From Taxillus chinensis (taxonomy: Eukaryota; Streptophyta; Magnoliopsida; Santalales; Loranthaceae), in NCBI GenBank assembly GCA_023512835.1, contig CM042092.1, forward strand, positions 54,587,097 to 54,651,096: a stretch of 64,000 nucleotides of DNA, written 5' to 3'. Each line of letters starts with the position of its first letter. Positions within the stretch are counted from its first letter, which is position 1. The position numbers were made by a program, and so were the translations under genes. Below the pieces are notes generated by a model that did no database searches, was not told where the DNA came from, and saw only the letters and a program-made list of their open reading frames with translations. This document shows, piece after piece, positions 11,317-21,847 of the stretch.

Positions 11317-12551
11317 AGTGTGTTCCACAGTAGTGTTCCGTAACTACACTGGACTGGACCACTGGACTATTTACATTGTAACCATTAAGTCTCTCCATAT
11401 TTAAGTTATAATGTAAATAGCGAAATACCCTCCTTTCGGATTTAAAGAAAAATACTAGAAAATTAAATTTTCACTCCTTCAAAATGTGAAAATTGGGATT
11501 TAGTGCAAAATCTCAAAAAAATCTAATTTTTCATAGAGGTGACTTTTTGAAAAGTGGGGTTAAACATCTTATAAAAATTTCCAAAAATCAGATTATCTTA
11601 GTTATGATATGGAGACCCAATGCTGGGACTTTCGATTGCAAGAAAACAACTGCTATGAGTATCTTTTTCCTTGGTCAAAGCATAAGGATCGATTTGTGAA
11701 GACTGGCCTCAATTATAAAGGGAGTGTTGTGAACCTTACTGCCATACTGGTGTTAGTATGTTGGTTTGAGGAATTGGGGCTTAGACTCCATGACTTGTTT
11801 GTCTTCTCACCGTGAGGTATAGGTGATACTAGCTATGTGATTGACGTGACAGGCTAAGGCCTGGGTTGAGCCATTGAGCTCGTGGTGCTAGGGCTGAGTA
11901 CCCTAAGCTGAGATCCTATTGAGGATTGTGTTGAGCCGTTGAGCTCGTGCAGTTAAGGCTTAGTGCCCTAAGCTGGGATACTGTTGAGGATCGTGGACAA
12001 GCTGTCCTGTGTGGGCAGGATGGATCCTGATGTTTGTTTGTAGGCTGAGTCCTGATGATTGTGCACACTATACAGTGCACGAGTACACAGAGCATATAGT
12101 ATAGACTTGTATGTTTGCATGATATGGAGTATTAGGGTTACCTACTGAGCTTGTTGCTCACCCTTAGTTGTTATTTCCCCTTTTCAAGTGTGACCCGAGA
12201 TAAGTGGAGGACTTTCTTCCAAGAGGACGTGCCCACTACTCTGATATATGATACAATACTATATTCTGTATTGTTTTGTGTGATATCTCGGACAAAGATC
12301 CATGGATAGTTGTATTACACACTGTTTATCATATGATGTTTGTATAACTTTTTGACATATTGTATGTGTATTGATGTATCAGAAAGTACAAGATTACCCT
12401 TGATATATGACTGTACATGGTTGCATATTTGAGATAGCACTCGTGGTGTAGTCTCTATTGGTGCTAGTCACCTACCCCTTGACCTTTCGAGTGCGGGCAA
12501 GGGGAAGTCATGTTCCTGGTTCCGGGTAACCTGGAATTCGGGGGCATGATA
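11317..12551 (+). repeat. 5' LTR of element A (right half only)
   Basis: Aligns by eye with 18973-20218 of the 3' LTR. The left ~1.1 kb, including promoter and TATA box, is missing because LTR C abuts at 11316/11317. The terminal CA has become TA (GCATGATA). It carries the TTACATTGTAA hairpin at about 11370-11419. The acceptor-like CAG present in the 3' LTR reads CAA here (about 12186). Confidence 0.85.
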
Positions 12552-12554
12552 ACT

Positions 12555-12566
12555 TGGTATCAGAGC
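12555..12566 (+). other. Primer binding site (initiator tRNA-Met), element A
   Basis: TGGTATCAGAGC lies three bases after the 5' LTR end, the same arrangement as in element B. The following ~420 bp (to 12987) is the untranslated leader and shows no coding frame of note. Confidence 0.9.
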
Positions 12567-12987
12567 ATGGTCTAGCGGACCTAGATTAGTGAGGGGTAGT
12601 TAATTGATTCCCTGTGACTTAGAAAATTGTAGGGAGGGTGCCTAATCAATGCAGTCCCTACATGTATTCTAGGTTATGTTAGTGTCAGTTAGATCATTCT
12701 AGGAGCATATGTGGGAATGGATGCATCTTTAGTGGTATGATTGTGTGCATATAGGGCACTAGATTGTCTTTGTGTGTGATATGATTTCATTTGGAGCCTA
12801 AATGGCACGTGGCCGTGAGAGCCAGGACTTGATTTTGTGTCCCCTGAGGGGGTGACACGATGCTATATGCATGGTTGTGGACCTACAGGTCATGTGGTGA
12901 GAACCTACGGGTTGGTTTGTGCCTTTAATGGTTGTTTGTGCTAGCAGAGCTAGTGTTGATCGTTTGTTGTTTGTTGTTGTGGCCATT

Positions 12988-14460
12988 ATGATGGCACCAC
13001 TGACGAGAGTTGTTTAAGGCTAGGGCCCAGTAGAGGAGCCCACGATAGAGTCGGGGCAGCAGAGTTTGCCGGCTCCCGTTATGGGACCTGACTTGGCTCA
13101 AGTGTTACTTTAGTTACAAGAGGCCATGCAGGGTATGCAAGGCTCGATAAGAGAGATGACTAGGGAGGTGGATAAGCTGAAGAGGCAGCAGTAGTCTTAG
13201 CAACCATCGCAGCCTCAGTAGTAAGAAGCGAGGGTAGTGCAAGATATGCACCAACAGGAGGTCGTGACAGAGCCAGCGTGATGAGGGGTGGACTAGGCTA
13301 CACAATTTTTGAAACACGCACCCAGGACTTTTGAGGATGGTTCATGGCTAGAGGCAGCCGAGGACTAGATTAGGTGGACATAGGACATCTTTGAGATGAT
13401 TGGAGCGCCAGATGAGGAGCAGGTACGAGTGGCGACACACTATCTATTGGGTATCCCACGTAGGTGGTGGGAGTCCACTAGAGCTGTCCATGGCAATCAG
13501 ATGAGCTGGAGAGAGTTTGTGGATCGTTTCTTTGGGGAGTATTTTCCCAGCTTGTTGCAGTATACCCGACGGTGAGAGTAATATGAGCTTGTGCAGGGTA
13601 GCAAGACTGTGGGTAAGTATGTGCAAGCCTTCACAGATTTAGGGCTGTTTGCTCTTGAGACTTAGGAAAAGGAAGCCTGTAAGACGTAGGACTTTATTCA
13701 GGGCTTGAGGCCATTTTTGAAAGATAAGTTGGAGGTGATGCAGTTGACCAACTATAGGGAGGCGGTCAACAAGGCACTTATTATTGAGCGAGGTTAGGAT
13801 CAGACGAGAGCCTAAAGACCGGGAGGTTTGGCAGGTCCGAGCAAGACGAGGCGGAGTGGGGAGAGTAGTGCCGCTTAGCCTTAGAGGAGGCAGGTGTAGA
13901 GGGTTTCCAGCCAGGCGGTGGGACCCCATGAGAGTTTATCCAGCTGAAGGTTAGGTACTTGTTGGAGTTGTGGTTTGACTGGATATTTGTCGATAGACTA
14001 ACCGAGGAAAAATATGACATGTTACCGATGCGGGAAGGTGGGGCATGGAGCTAGGGAATGTTTTACTCGTAGCTCGACCATCAGTGTAGGTTCTCGCCCG
14101 AGAGAGTATGCACGAAGGAGTGGGGCTCCATCTCAGAGGTCAGTGCCACAGAGCACGCAGACGCGACCTGTGGTGCAACAGTCTCAAAGGGAGGTGCAGG
14201 GTCAGGTTGATCAGCGGGGCAAGGCCCCAATGGGCCAGGCTAGTGGCAGTGTACCTCGAGGGAGGACTTTTGCCCTTACCACTAGAGAGGCAGAGATTCC
14301 ATTAATGGACGAGGCAGGACCAGGACCTTCAATGGTGAGAGGTACCATCATCATTTCTCATACTATCTGTTTAGTTTTGATTGATACTAGTGCTACCCAT
14401 TCTTTTATTTCATATGCTACGGTGGTTGGATTAGAGTTAGACTAGGAGACAGTTTGTTAG
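12988..14460 (+). pseudogene. gag with zinc knuckle, and start of protease, element A
   Basis: The frame begins ATGATGGCACCACTG. A capsid-like domain (THYLLGIPRRWWE near 13440, then FFGEYFPSL) is interrupted by more than 15 stops, many at runs of Gln codons: at 13185-13225 CAG triplets alternate with TAG. From 14014 the frame is open for 143 codons. It holds a CCHC zinc knuckle, CYRCGKVGHGAREC, which binds RNA during packaging, then a Gln/Arg-rich stretch, then an aspartic-protease motif, LIDTSATHSFIS. The protease active site is usually DTG or DSG in this family, so Gly has become Ser. A TAG at 14443-14445 ends the frame. This copy is dead. Confidence 0.85.
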
Positions 14461-16160
14461 TCTCTGATGGTTGCTTCACCTTTGGGTGGAATTGTGATAC
14501 TTGAAAGTATATGTCATGCTTGTCAGGTAACACTTGGGGGTGTTAACCTGTTATATGATTTGTATATCATGGAGTTAGATGATTTTGATGTTATCCTGGG
14601 TATGGATTGGTTGGTTTCCGTGGAGGCCAAGATTGATTGTTTTCGATGGCGTATGACGTTTCTCACGCTAGAGGGCACGCGGGGTGTCTTTGTGGGTGAG
14701 TGGACTGAGAAGGCATGCAAGTTAGGACCTTTGAGGCATGGGTGGGGTGATGTGACCCACCAGTTAGCCAGCTTGACGTTAGTTGACAGGAGGAGAGAGG
14801 GGAAGGCTGTTTTGCCACTCATTGTAGATTGGTTCCCGGATGTGTCTCCTGAGGACTTAGTTAGTTTGCCACCCATAAGGGAGGTAGAGTTTTTGATTAA
14901 GTTGTTGCCGGGGGCAGCATCTATTAGGTATGCAGTCTATCGGATGGTGCCGACAAAGCTTAGAGAGCTCAAGAGGCAAATAGATGATCTTCTGGCACGA
15001 GACTTTATCAGGTGGAGTAGCTCACCATGGGGCGCTCCAGTATTGTTCGCCAAGAAGGCGGATGGTTCACTTCGGCTGTGTATAGACTACCGGAAGCTGA
15101 ACCAGGTGACTGTGAAGAATAGGTGTCCATTGCCGAGGATTGATGATCTGTTCGATCAATTTTGAGGTGCGAAATAGTTTTTCAAGATACACTTGAGATC
15201 TGGATACCATGAGTTGAGGGCTAGGGAGGTAGATATCCCTAAGACCGCGTTCAGGTGTCGTTATGGGCATTATGAGTGGTTCGTGATGCCATTTGGGCTC
15301 ACGAATGCTCCAGTAGTGTTTATGGGATTGATGAACTAGGTGTTTGCTCCCTATTTAGACATATTCGTTGTGGTGTTCATCGACAATATTTTGGTCTATT
15401 TCGCGACCAAGAGGGAGCATGAGGAGCATTTGCAGGTTATGTTGCAGACCTTGCGAGAGCACCAGCTGTACGCGAAGTTCACAAAATGTGACTTCTGGTT
15501 ACAACAGGTGAACTTCTTGGGGCATGTGGTATCTTCGGGGGGTATCACAGTGGATCCTGAGAAGATCGAGGCAGTTATGTCGTGGAAGAGGCCCACGAAT
15601 GTGTTTGAGATTCGTAGCTTCCTTGGTTTGGCAGGCTACTATCGGAGGTTTGTGGAGGATTTTTCCAGGTAAGCAGCTCCTATGACGCACCTAACTAGGA
15701 AGGGAGTTCCTTTTGTTTGGTTTGATGCATCTGAGAGTGCTTTTAAAGAGTTGAAGGCACGATTGACCTCAGCACCTATCCTGATTCTTTCACAGGAGGG
15801 TGTGCCTTTCGAGGTGTATTGTGATGCCTTTAGGGTAGGGCTAGGTTGTGTGTTGATCCAGGAATGGTAGGTGGTTGCTTATTGGTTTAGGCAGTTGAGA
15901 CCACATGAGCAGAACTATCCCACGCACGATTTTGAGTTAGCTGCAGTGATCTTTGCCCTAAAAAGCTAGCAGCATTATCTCCTTAGGGAGAATTTTGTGA
16001 TATATACAGACCACAAAAGCTTGCAGTATATCTTTTCTCAAAGAGACCTGAACCTTAGGCAGAGGCAATGGGTGGAGTACCTGCAACAATTTCAGTTTGA
16101 TATGTTGTATGCCCCTGGCAAGGGTAATATGGTGGCAGATGCTCTGAGTATGAAAAGCAG
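14461..16160 (+). pseudogene. Reverse transcriptase-RNase H region, element A
   Basis: Protease tail ([12 protein letters not shown] near 14580) is followed by RT motifs: [20 protein letters not shown], then FGLTNAP, then FIDNILVYF at about 15375. The catalytic YxDD box is FIDN here, so the second catalytic Asp has become Asn by one G-to-A change. RNase H follows ([16 protein letters not shown], then IYTDHKSLQY near 15999). At least seven stops break the frame (15163, 15175, 15338, 15670, 15868, 15967 among them). The order is standard for gypsy elements. No function can remain. Confidence 0.9.
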
Positions 16161-17600
16161 GGCCATGGTTGCCCATTGTGTCATTAAGGAATGGGAAATG
16201 ATGGACCAATTGGCAACAATAAGGTTGCAGATGGTGACCAGTGATGGGCGAGGGATGCTCAGTGTTGTTGTGGCAGTTCCAGAGTTGCAGCACAGGATTA
16301 TAGAGGATCAGCTAGGGGACATTGACTGTGAGGTCATCAGGGACAAGATTCAGACTGGGCAGGCATCTTCCGATTGGACTGAGGATGCAGAGCATGTACT
16401 GCGGTATAGAGGTAGATTGATAGTTCCCACTTCTCTTCAGAAGGAGGTTCTTCAGGAATTTCACCAGTCACGGTTAGTTGTACATCCTGGTGGGACCAAG
16501 ATGTACCATGCTGTGAGGAGGCAGTATTGGTGGCCAGGCCTGAAGAAGGCCGTTGCTGATTTTGTGAGGAGGTATTTGACTTATTAGCAGGTCAAGGCCG
16601 AGCATCTAAGATCAGCTTGTGAGTTGCAGTCATTGCCAGTGCCAGAGCAAAAATGGGACCACGTAACCATGGATTTTGTCATTGGACTTCCTCGTTCTAG
16701 GGGTCACGACACTATATGGGTTATTGTGGAACGATTGACCAAACCCAGTGAGAACTTTGGGACAAAGGTATCTTGATGTTATTGTGCAGTTGCATGGAGT
16801 CCCATTATCTATTGTATTTGATCGGGATGCTAGGTTTATCTCTCAGTTTTGGAGACAGTTGTAGCGAGGTTTGGGTACTAGGGTGAACCTAAGTACAGCT
16901 TTTCATCCATGACGGACGATCGATCGGAGCGGACGAGTCAGACACTTGAGGACATGTTGCATGCCTGTGTCCTAGATTTTGGAGGTTGTTGGAGACTCAC
17001 CTTCCTTTGGTGGAGTTCTCTTATATAGGCGGCCTTGTAGATCACCTTTGTATTGGGCACAGATGGGAGAGACAGGGGTTCTCGGTCCCGATATGGTTCG
17101 AGAGACCACGGAGATTGTGCAGCTGATTCGATAACATATGTTGACAATGCAGAGTAGGCAAAAGTCCTACGCGGATCAGAGGCGTTGACCTTTGCAGTTT
17201 GAGGTGGGTGATCATGTATTTTTGTGGGTCTCGCCACATCGAGGGCATCGGAGGTTTGGGCGCTGATCCAAACTCTCCCCTCATTTTGTAGGGCCCTTTG
17301 AAATTGTTGCCACTGTGGGTGCAGTGGCTTATCGGTTAGCTTTGCCACCGGAGTTGGCGTGAGTACATGATGTATTCCATGTGTCTCAGTTGAGATGATA
17401 TCACCTAGATCCCTCTCATGTGTTGGATTATCACAAAATAGACTTGGCTGATGATAGTGCTGTTGTTGAAATGCTGGCATAGATTTTGGACAGGCGGGAG
17501 CAAGTCTTGAGGGGCAAGACAATCCCACTAGTCCGGGTATTATGGCGACACCGAGACATGGAGGAGCAGACTTAGGAGAAAGAGAGCCAGATGCAGGGAT
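16161..17600 (+). pseudogene. Integrase with chromodomain-like tail, element A
   Basis: The HHCC zinc-binding region (VVHPGGTKMYH, then WWPGLKK) has lost both Cys: TGC has become TAT twice, and the next Gln codon has become TAG. The core keeps [10 protein letters not shown] and, further on, a DRDARF segment. About 40 bp between them are deleted near 16743, shifting the frame. The tail reads, with stops, FLWVSPHRG, VGPFEI, then VLRGKTIPLVRVLW near 17510, which resembles the chromodomain-type end of Tekay/Del integrases that directs insertion to heterochromatin. Identification of the chromodomain is from motif memory. Confidence 0.8.
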
Positions 17601-17842
17601 GTGAAGGCCTTCCCTGAGGTATGAGTTATGTTTTATGTATTTGTTTTGCATATATGTCTTTGAGATATGGTTTAGCTTGTTGGTTTATGAGTCTTTTTGG
17701 ATTATTGTGAATTGCATTGCACCTATGTTGTTAGTGATCATGTTGATGATCATGTTTTGTGTCTTGTTGTTGTGCGGCGCTTGAACTTGAATTTTGACAT
17801 GTCCTTTGGGCAAGTATTTTATTTTCGAGGACGAAAAGTCCT

Positions 17843-18223
17843 AAGGTAGAGAGGATGTAAAGACTCGTATTTGAGTAGTCTTGAGAGATAGTCATTCTAT
17901 GAGAATGCCACTATCTAGACGGTAGTGTAGCCGTCGATGTGAGCATTTTGACAGTACTTGGGCCCGACTTCGAGTCGGTGTCCCGAGTAGCCCGATTGTT
18001 GACTTTCTCAGGGTTTATTGGTTGACTTTACGTTTGAGCAACCATTCGAGTGTGATAATATCTGAATAGTATTGTGCTTGTCATTTTGAGCGTTTTAACA
18101 GTAATTTAACTCAATTTGGAGTTCGTGACCTTAGAGGTCAATTATTGACAAGGTCAATAATTGGCATAAATATAAATAGAATGAAAAGAAAGAGCTTTCA
18201 CTTTATGTTATCACGTTGGTGCG

Positions 18224-18263
<40 letters not shown>

Positions 18264-20218
18264 AAAGCTTGAAGCCTTGGCGATTTGGGTGATTTGGGTT
18301 CATGGAACTCAAAGAATCACTCCAGGTAGGTGTCCTTGACCTTCTTACCTCTTTCATGTCTTAGATATGCACGAATTTGTCATGATTTATGAAATTGAGC
18401 ATGAACCCTAGGTTTTGGGGGAAATCAAATTTTGGGTTAGATCTAATGGTTTAGCATAAGATCTGTGGTTAAGAACTGAATTATATCAGTTTGGATATGT
18501 GTTTCTGTAATCTGGGGTTGTTTAATTGTGTATTTCATGAGGGTTGAGAAGTCAACCATGGAAATCTGGATTTAGATCTAGATGGATATAATCTGAAATT
18601 ATATGTGTGTATTTTCGCTGTTACCGTGCGATTTAGAGGCATTCAGGACGCGTTTTGAGGTAGATATTGTAGTCTGTTGTGTAAAACGTGTGTTTGTGAG
18701 CGTCTGGGGGTTGCTGGGTTGATTACAGATGAAGAACAGGCAAAAACGACGATGAACAGTACCCTAGATGAACTTCTGGGTCGAAAGGTCAAAGACTAGA
18801 AGATTCGGGTCGAAAATTCGGAGTCGTATGGTCAAAGATCCATAGTCGAAAGTCGAAGGTCGAAGGTCAGAGCTTTGAGTCTTTGAGGCTGCAATTCAGC
18901 AGCTTCGTAGTCAGCAGCTTCGAAGTCCACAGCATCACTCCGCAGTAATTCTTCCGCAGCTTCGCTCCGCAGCAGTGTGTTTCGCGGCAGTGTTTTATAA
19001 CGGTGTTCTAGAATCGCCTTGGAATGGATCATTTACATTGTAACCATTAAGTCTCAAGTATTACTATACTCAAGTTACAATGTAAATAGCAAAATATCCC
19101 CTTTCATATTTAAAGAAAAATACTAAAAAATTAAATTCCCACTCCTTCAAAATGTGAAAATTGGGATTTAGTGCAAAATCTTAGAAAAATCCAATTTTTC
19201 GTAAAGATGACTTTTTGAAAAGTGGGTTAGACATCTTAGAAAAATCCCCAAAAATCAGATTATCCTAGTTATGATATGGAGACCTAATGCCAGGACTTTT
19301 GATTACAAGAAAACAACTGCTATGAGTATCTTCTTCCTTGGTCAAGGCATGAGGATCGATTTATGAAGACTGGTCTCAATTATAAAGGGAGTGTTGTGAA
19401 CCTTAATGTCATACTGGTGTTGGTACGTTGGTTTGAGGAATTGGGGCTTGGACTCCATGACTTGTTTGTCTTCTCGCCGTGAGGTATAGGTGATACTATG
19501 TGGTTAACGTGATAGGCTAAGGCCTGGGTTGAGCCATTGAGCTCGTGGAGCTAGGACTGAGTACCCTGAGCTGAGATCCTGTTGAGCCATTGAGCTCGTG
19601 AGCCGTTAAGCTCGTGGAGCTAAGGCTGAGTGCCCTGAGCTGGGATCCTGTTGAGCATCGTGGACAAGCTGTCCTGTGTGGGCAGGCTGGATCTTGATGT
19701 TTGTTTGCAGGCTGAGTCCTGATGATTGTGCACACTACACAGTGCACGAGTACACAGAGCATATAGTATAGACTTGTATGTTTGCATGATGTGGAGTATT
19801 AGGGTCACCTACTGAGCTTGTCGCTCACCCCTACTTGGTATTTCCCATTTTCAGGTGTGACCAGAGATTAGTGGAGGACTTTCTTCTAGGAGGATGTGCC
19901 CACTACTCTAATATATGATACATTACTGTATTCTGTATTGTTTTGTGTGATATCCCAGACAAGAGTTCGTGGATAGTTGTGTTACTCATTGTTTATCATA
20001 TGATGTTTGTATGATTGTTTGACATATTGTATGCATGTTGATGTATGAGAAAGTATATGATTACCCTTGATATATGACTGTACAGGGTTGCATATTTGAG
20101 ACAGCACCCATGGTGTAGTCTCTATTAGTGCTAGTCACCTACCCCTTGACCTTTCGGGTGCGGGCAAGAGGAAGTCATATTCCTAGTTTCGGGTACCCGG
20201 GAATTCGGGAGCGTGACA
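17843..20218 (+). repeat. Polypurine tract and 3' LTR of element A
   Basis: The polypurine tract AAGGTAGAGAGGA (17843-17855) primes plus-strand synthesis. The LTR runs 17856-20218 (2363 bp), TGTAAAGACTCG to GCGTGACA. Inside are a TATA-like TATAAATAG (18171), a GA microsatellite (18228-18259), a donor-like CCAGGTAGGTG (18323), a variable GTCGAAGGTC/CAGCAGCTTCG minisatellite (18779-18985), the hairpin block (19032-19310) and an acceptor-like TTTTCAGGTGTGACC (about 19849). The same family recurs at 56077. Between the end of coding (about 17600) and the tract there is only untranslated sequence. Confidence 0.9.
18228..18259. repeat. (GA)n microsatellite in 3' LTR A
   Basis: About 16 GA units, about 55 bp downstream of the TATA-like box, so in the predicted transcript leader. 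Confidence 0.95.
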
Positions 20219-20283
20219 AGTCTGAGGACTTTACAAGTCCCACATCGGCTAGGGAGGAGAACAAAGCATGCCTCTTAAGAGGG
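20219..20283 (+). mobile_element. TRIM 5' LTR, first part
   Basis: It matches, base for base with few changes, positions 5-70 of the LTR at 55318-55514, including AGTCCCACATCGG. The first few bases (TGTAA) are missing because element A ends directly before it. GAGGG at its end is the target duplication of the solo LTR that follows. The rest of this LTR resumes at 55116. Confidence 0.85.
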
Positions 20284-21284
20284 TGTCACGCCCTGGATTT
20301 CCAACCCGAGGAAATCGGTTTGTGACTCCCCTTTACTCACGCGGTGGATAAGGGGTTAGAATAAATAATAACACAGGACATCACATCTTTATCATTCAAA
20401 CCACAATAAAAGTCCAAGTCCATAGGACAAACCACATCACTGGATCAATTTAAAAACCTTTTACATTGTTTTTCCCATTGCGGTTATATAAATTCTTTTA
20501 AAATAACAATAAGAAAATAAAACAGCAGACAAAGGAAGTCTTCCACCTTGGTGTTTCACCTAATGCCCGTAGGTTCCTAAAAACAAGCAAGACACAGCAT
20601 GAGGGGTAAGCAACACAGCTCAGTAGGGATCAAGTCTCCCCAACCCATCCCATGCTCCTAGCATCTACATGAGGACGTGCACGAGTGGAGTGTCGTGGTA
20701 ATAATAAATAAACAGGTTAAAAACAGCATTTAAAACACAACCATAGCCATAGCCATAGGCACACAGGCTTCCACAATCACAGGCACACAGGCTACCACAA
20801 CCACAGCCACACAGGCTCCACAATCTCATATAGCACATATAATCACAACACAATATTACGCATTCACAACATAAATAAAACACAAGTAATCAACATCACA
20901 CAAACCATAGTTGTCATATCCACATATTATATTCTCAAACATAATTCCCCCCAAAACCCCAAGGTTTCCCCACAAGGCCCTACTGCGGGACTAACCCTAA
21001 CGAACACGACCACTGAACGAATAGCGCAGACACCCCAACGACCTCCAAGGTCCACTGCCACGAGAACGAACCCGAAATCCCCAGACCCCGGACTCAGTGA
21101 CATATTCAAACATAATTTGCCATTGAAGGCCAACATTCATATAGGATATCACACCTATATAAATTTACATATATATAAACATGTGTAATTTACAAATCAC
21201 CTACCACAAGAGCTGAGAACAGAATAGGTTTAGGTTTAGACACTGTCCACCCTCGCAAATCACCACAGCAACGATCAGGAGAAG

Positions 21285-21287
<3 letters not shown>

Positions 21288-21347
<60 letters not shown>
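21288..21347. repeat. (TC)n microsatellite, GA-type in LTR orientation
   Basis: About 30 TC units. Read along the minus-strand LTR it is a GA run between the TATA-like box and the donor-like site, the same place as the GA run of LTR A. Confidence 0.95.
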
Positions 21348-21349
<2 letters not shown>

Positions 21350-21603
21350 GGCGGCTGACGGAATGAACCCTAAACCTAAAAACAAGAGATCTCAACCCCC
21401 TTATATAGACACCTCACTTATCAAAACGACATAGTTTTTATAAATGAAACATGTGCATCAAAACAACGTAGTTTTGATAAGTAAAACATGTTTCAACCTT
21501 CCCACTTCCACACAGGACAAAATACACATAATTTGAACACGGCCCTTTGGGAAAAGATTATCAGCATAACAAAACGAAGGTGACGGTGCAAAACACATGG
21601 CTA

Positions 21604-21732
21604 CACGTGACAAAGGCCATTGTCACGTGCAACCTCCAAATGGCCTAGGATTTTGCCACTAGCTTTAGAACTTGGTCTGGAAGGCTCTCATGCAAAAACA
21701 TCACTGCACGTGACAAAGGCCATTGTCACGTG
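21604..21732. repeat. Two near-palindromes with G-box arms
   Basis: CACGTGACAAAGGCC...GTCACGTG occurs at 21604-21629 and again at 21707-21732, 103 bp apart. Each is a 26-bp near-perfect palindrome with CACGTGAC at both ends. They lie inside the predicted LTR intron. Confidence 0.85.
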
Positions 21733-21847
21733 CAGCCTCTAAATGCTCCCTCTTGAGCTTATCTCTTGCCTCATGCTTGCTCATCTATATACAAAGTATT
21801 CTAGCCAATGTGTATGAGAAGAAATCTCCCAAAAGCCTAACAATTGC

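Larger units (their letters stand above)
11317..20218 (+). mobile_element. Gypsy chromovirus element A (Tekay/Del-like), degenerate, 5' LTR truncated
   Basis: Order on the plus strand: partial 5' LTR, tRNA-Met primer site, gag with zinc knuckle, protease, RT, RNase H, integrase, chromodomain-like tail, polypurine tract, 3' LTR. The protease-RT-RNase H-integrase order defines Ty3/gypsy. The long LTRs and the chromodomain-like end of integrase point to the Tekay/Del branch of chromoviruses. The 3' end abuts AGTCT of the TRIM LTR at 20219, so it entered that LTR about 5 bp from its start. The matching left flank is lost with the truncated 5' LTR. All genes are broken. Confidence 0.85.
20284..21847 (-). 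mobile_element. Minus-strand solo LTR (family C'), major part
   Basis: On the minus strand this LTR starts at 55110 (TGTAATGACCCATG) and ends at 20284 (GGGCGTGACA), split by the Ogre element. It is flanked by GAGGG at 20279-20283 and 55111-55115, a perfect 5-bp target duplication. With the Ogre element removed it is about 1.62 kb and has no internal region, so it is a solo LTR. It has a TATA-like TATATAAG at about 21400, a long GA run in the leader, a donor-like GTGGTAGGTGA (about 21205) and an acceptor-like TTGTTTTTAG (about 20577), all in minus orientation. Confidence 0.85.
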
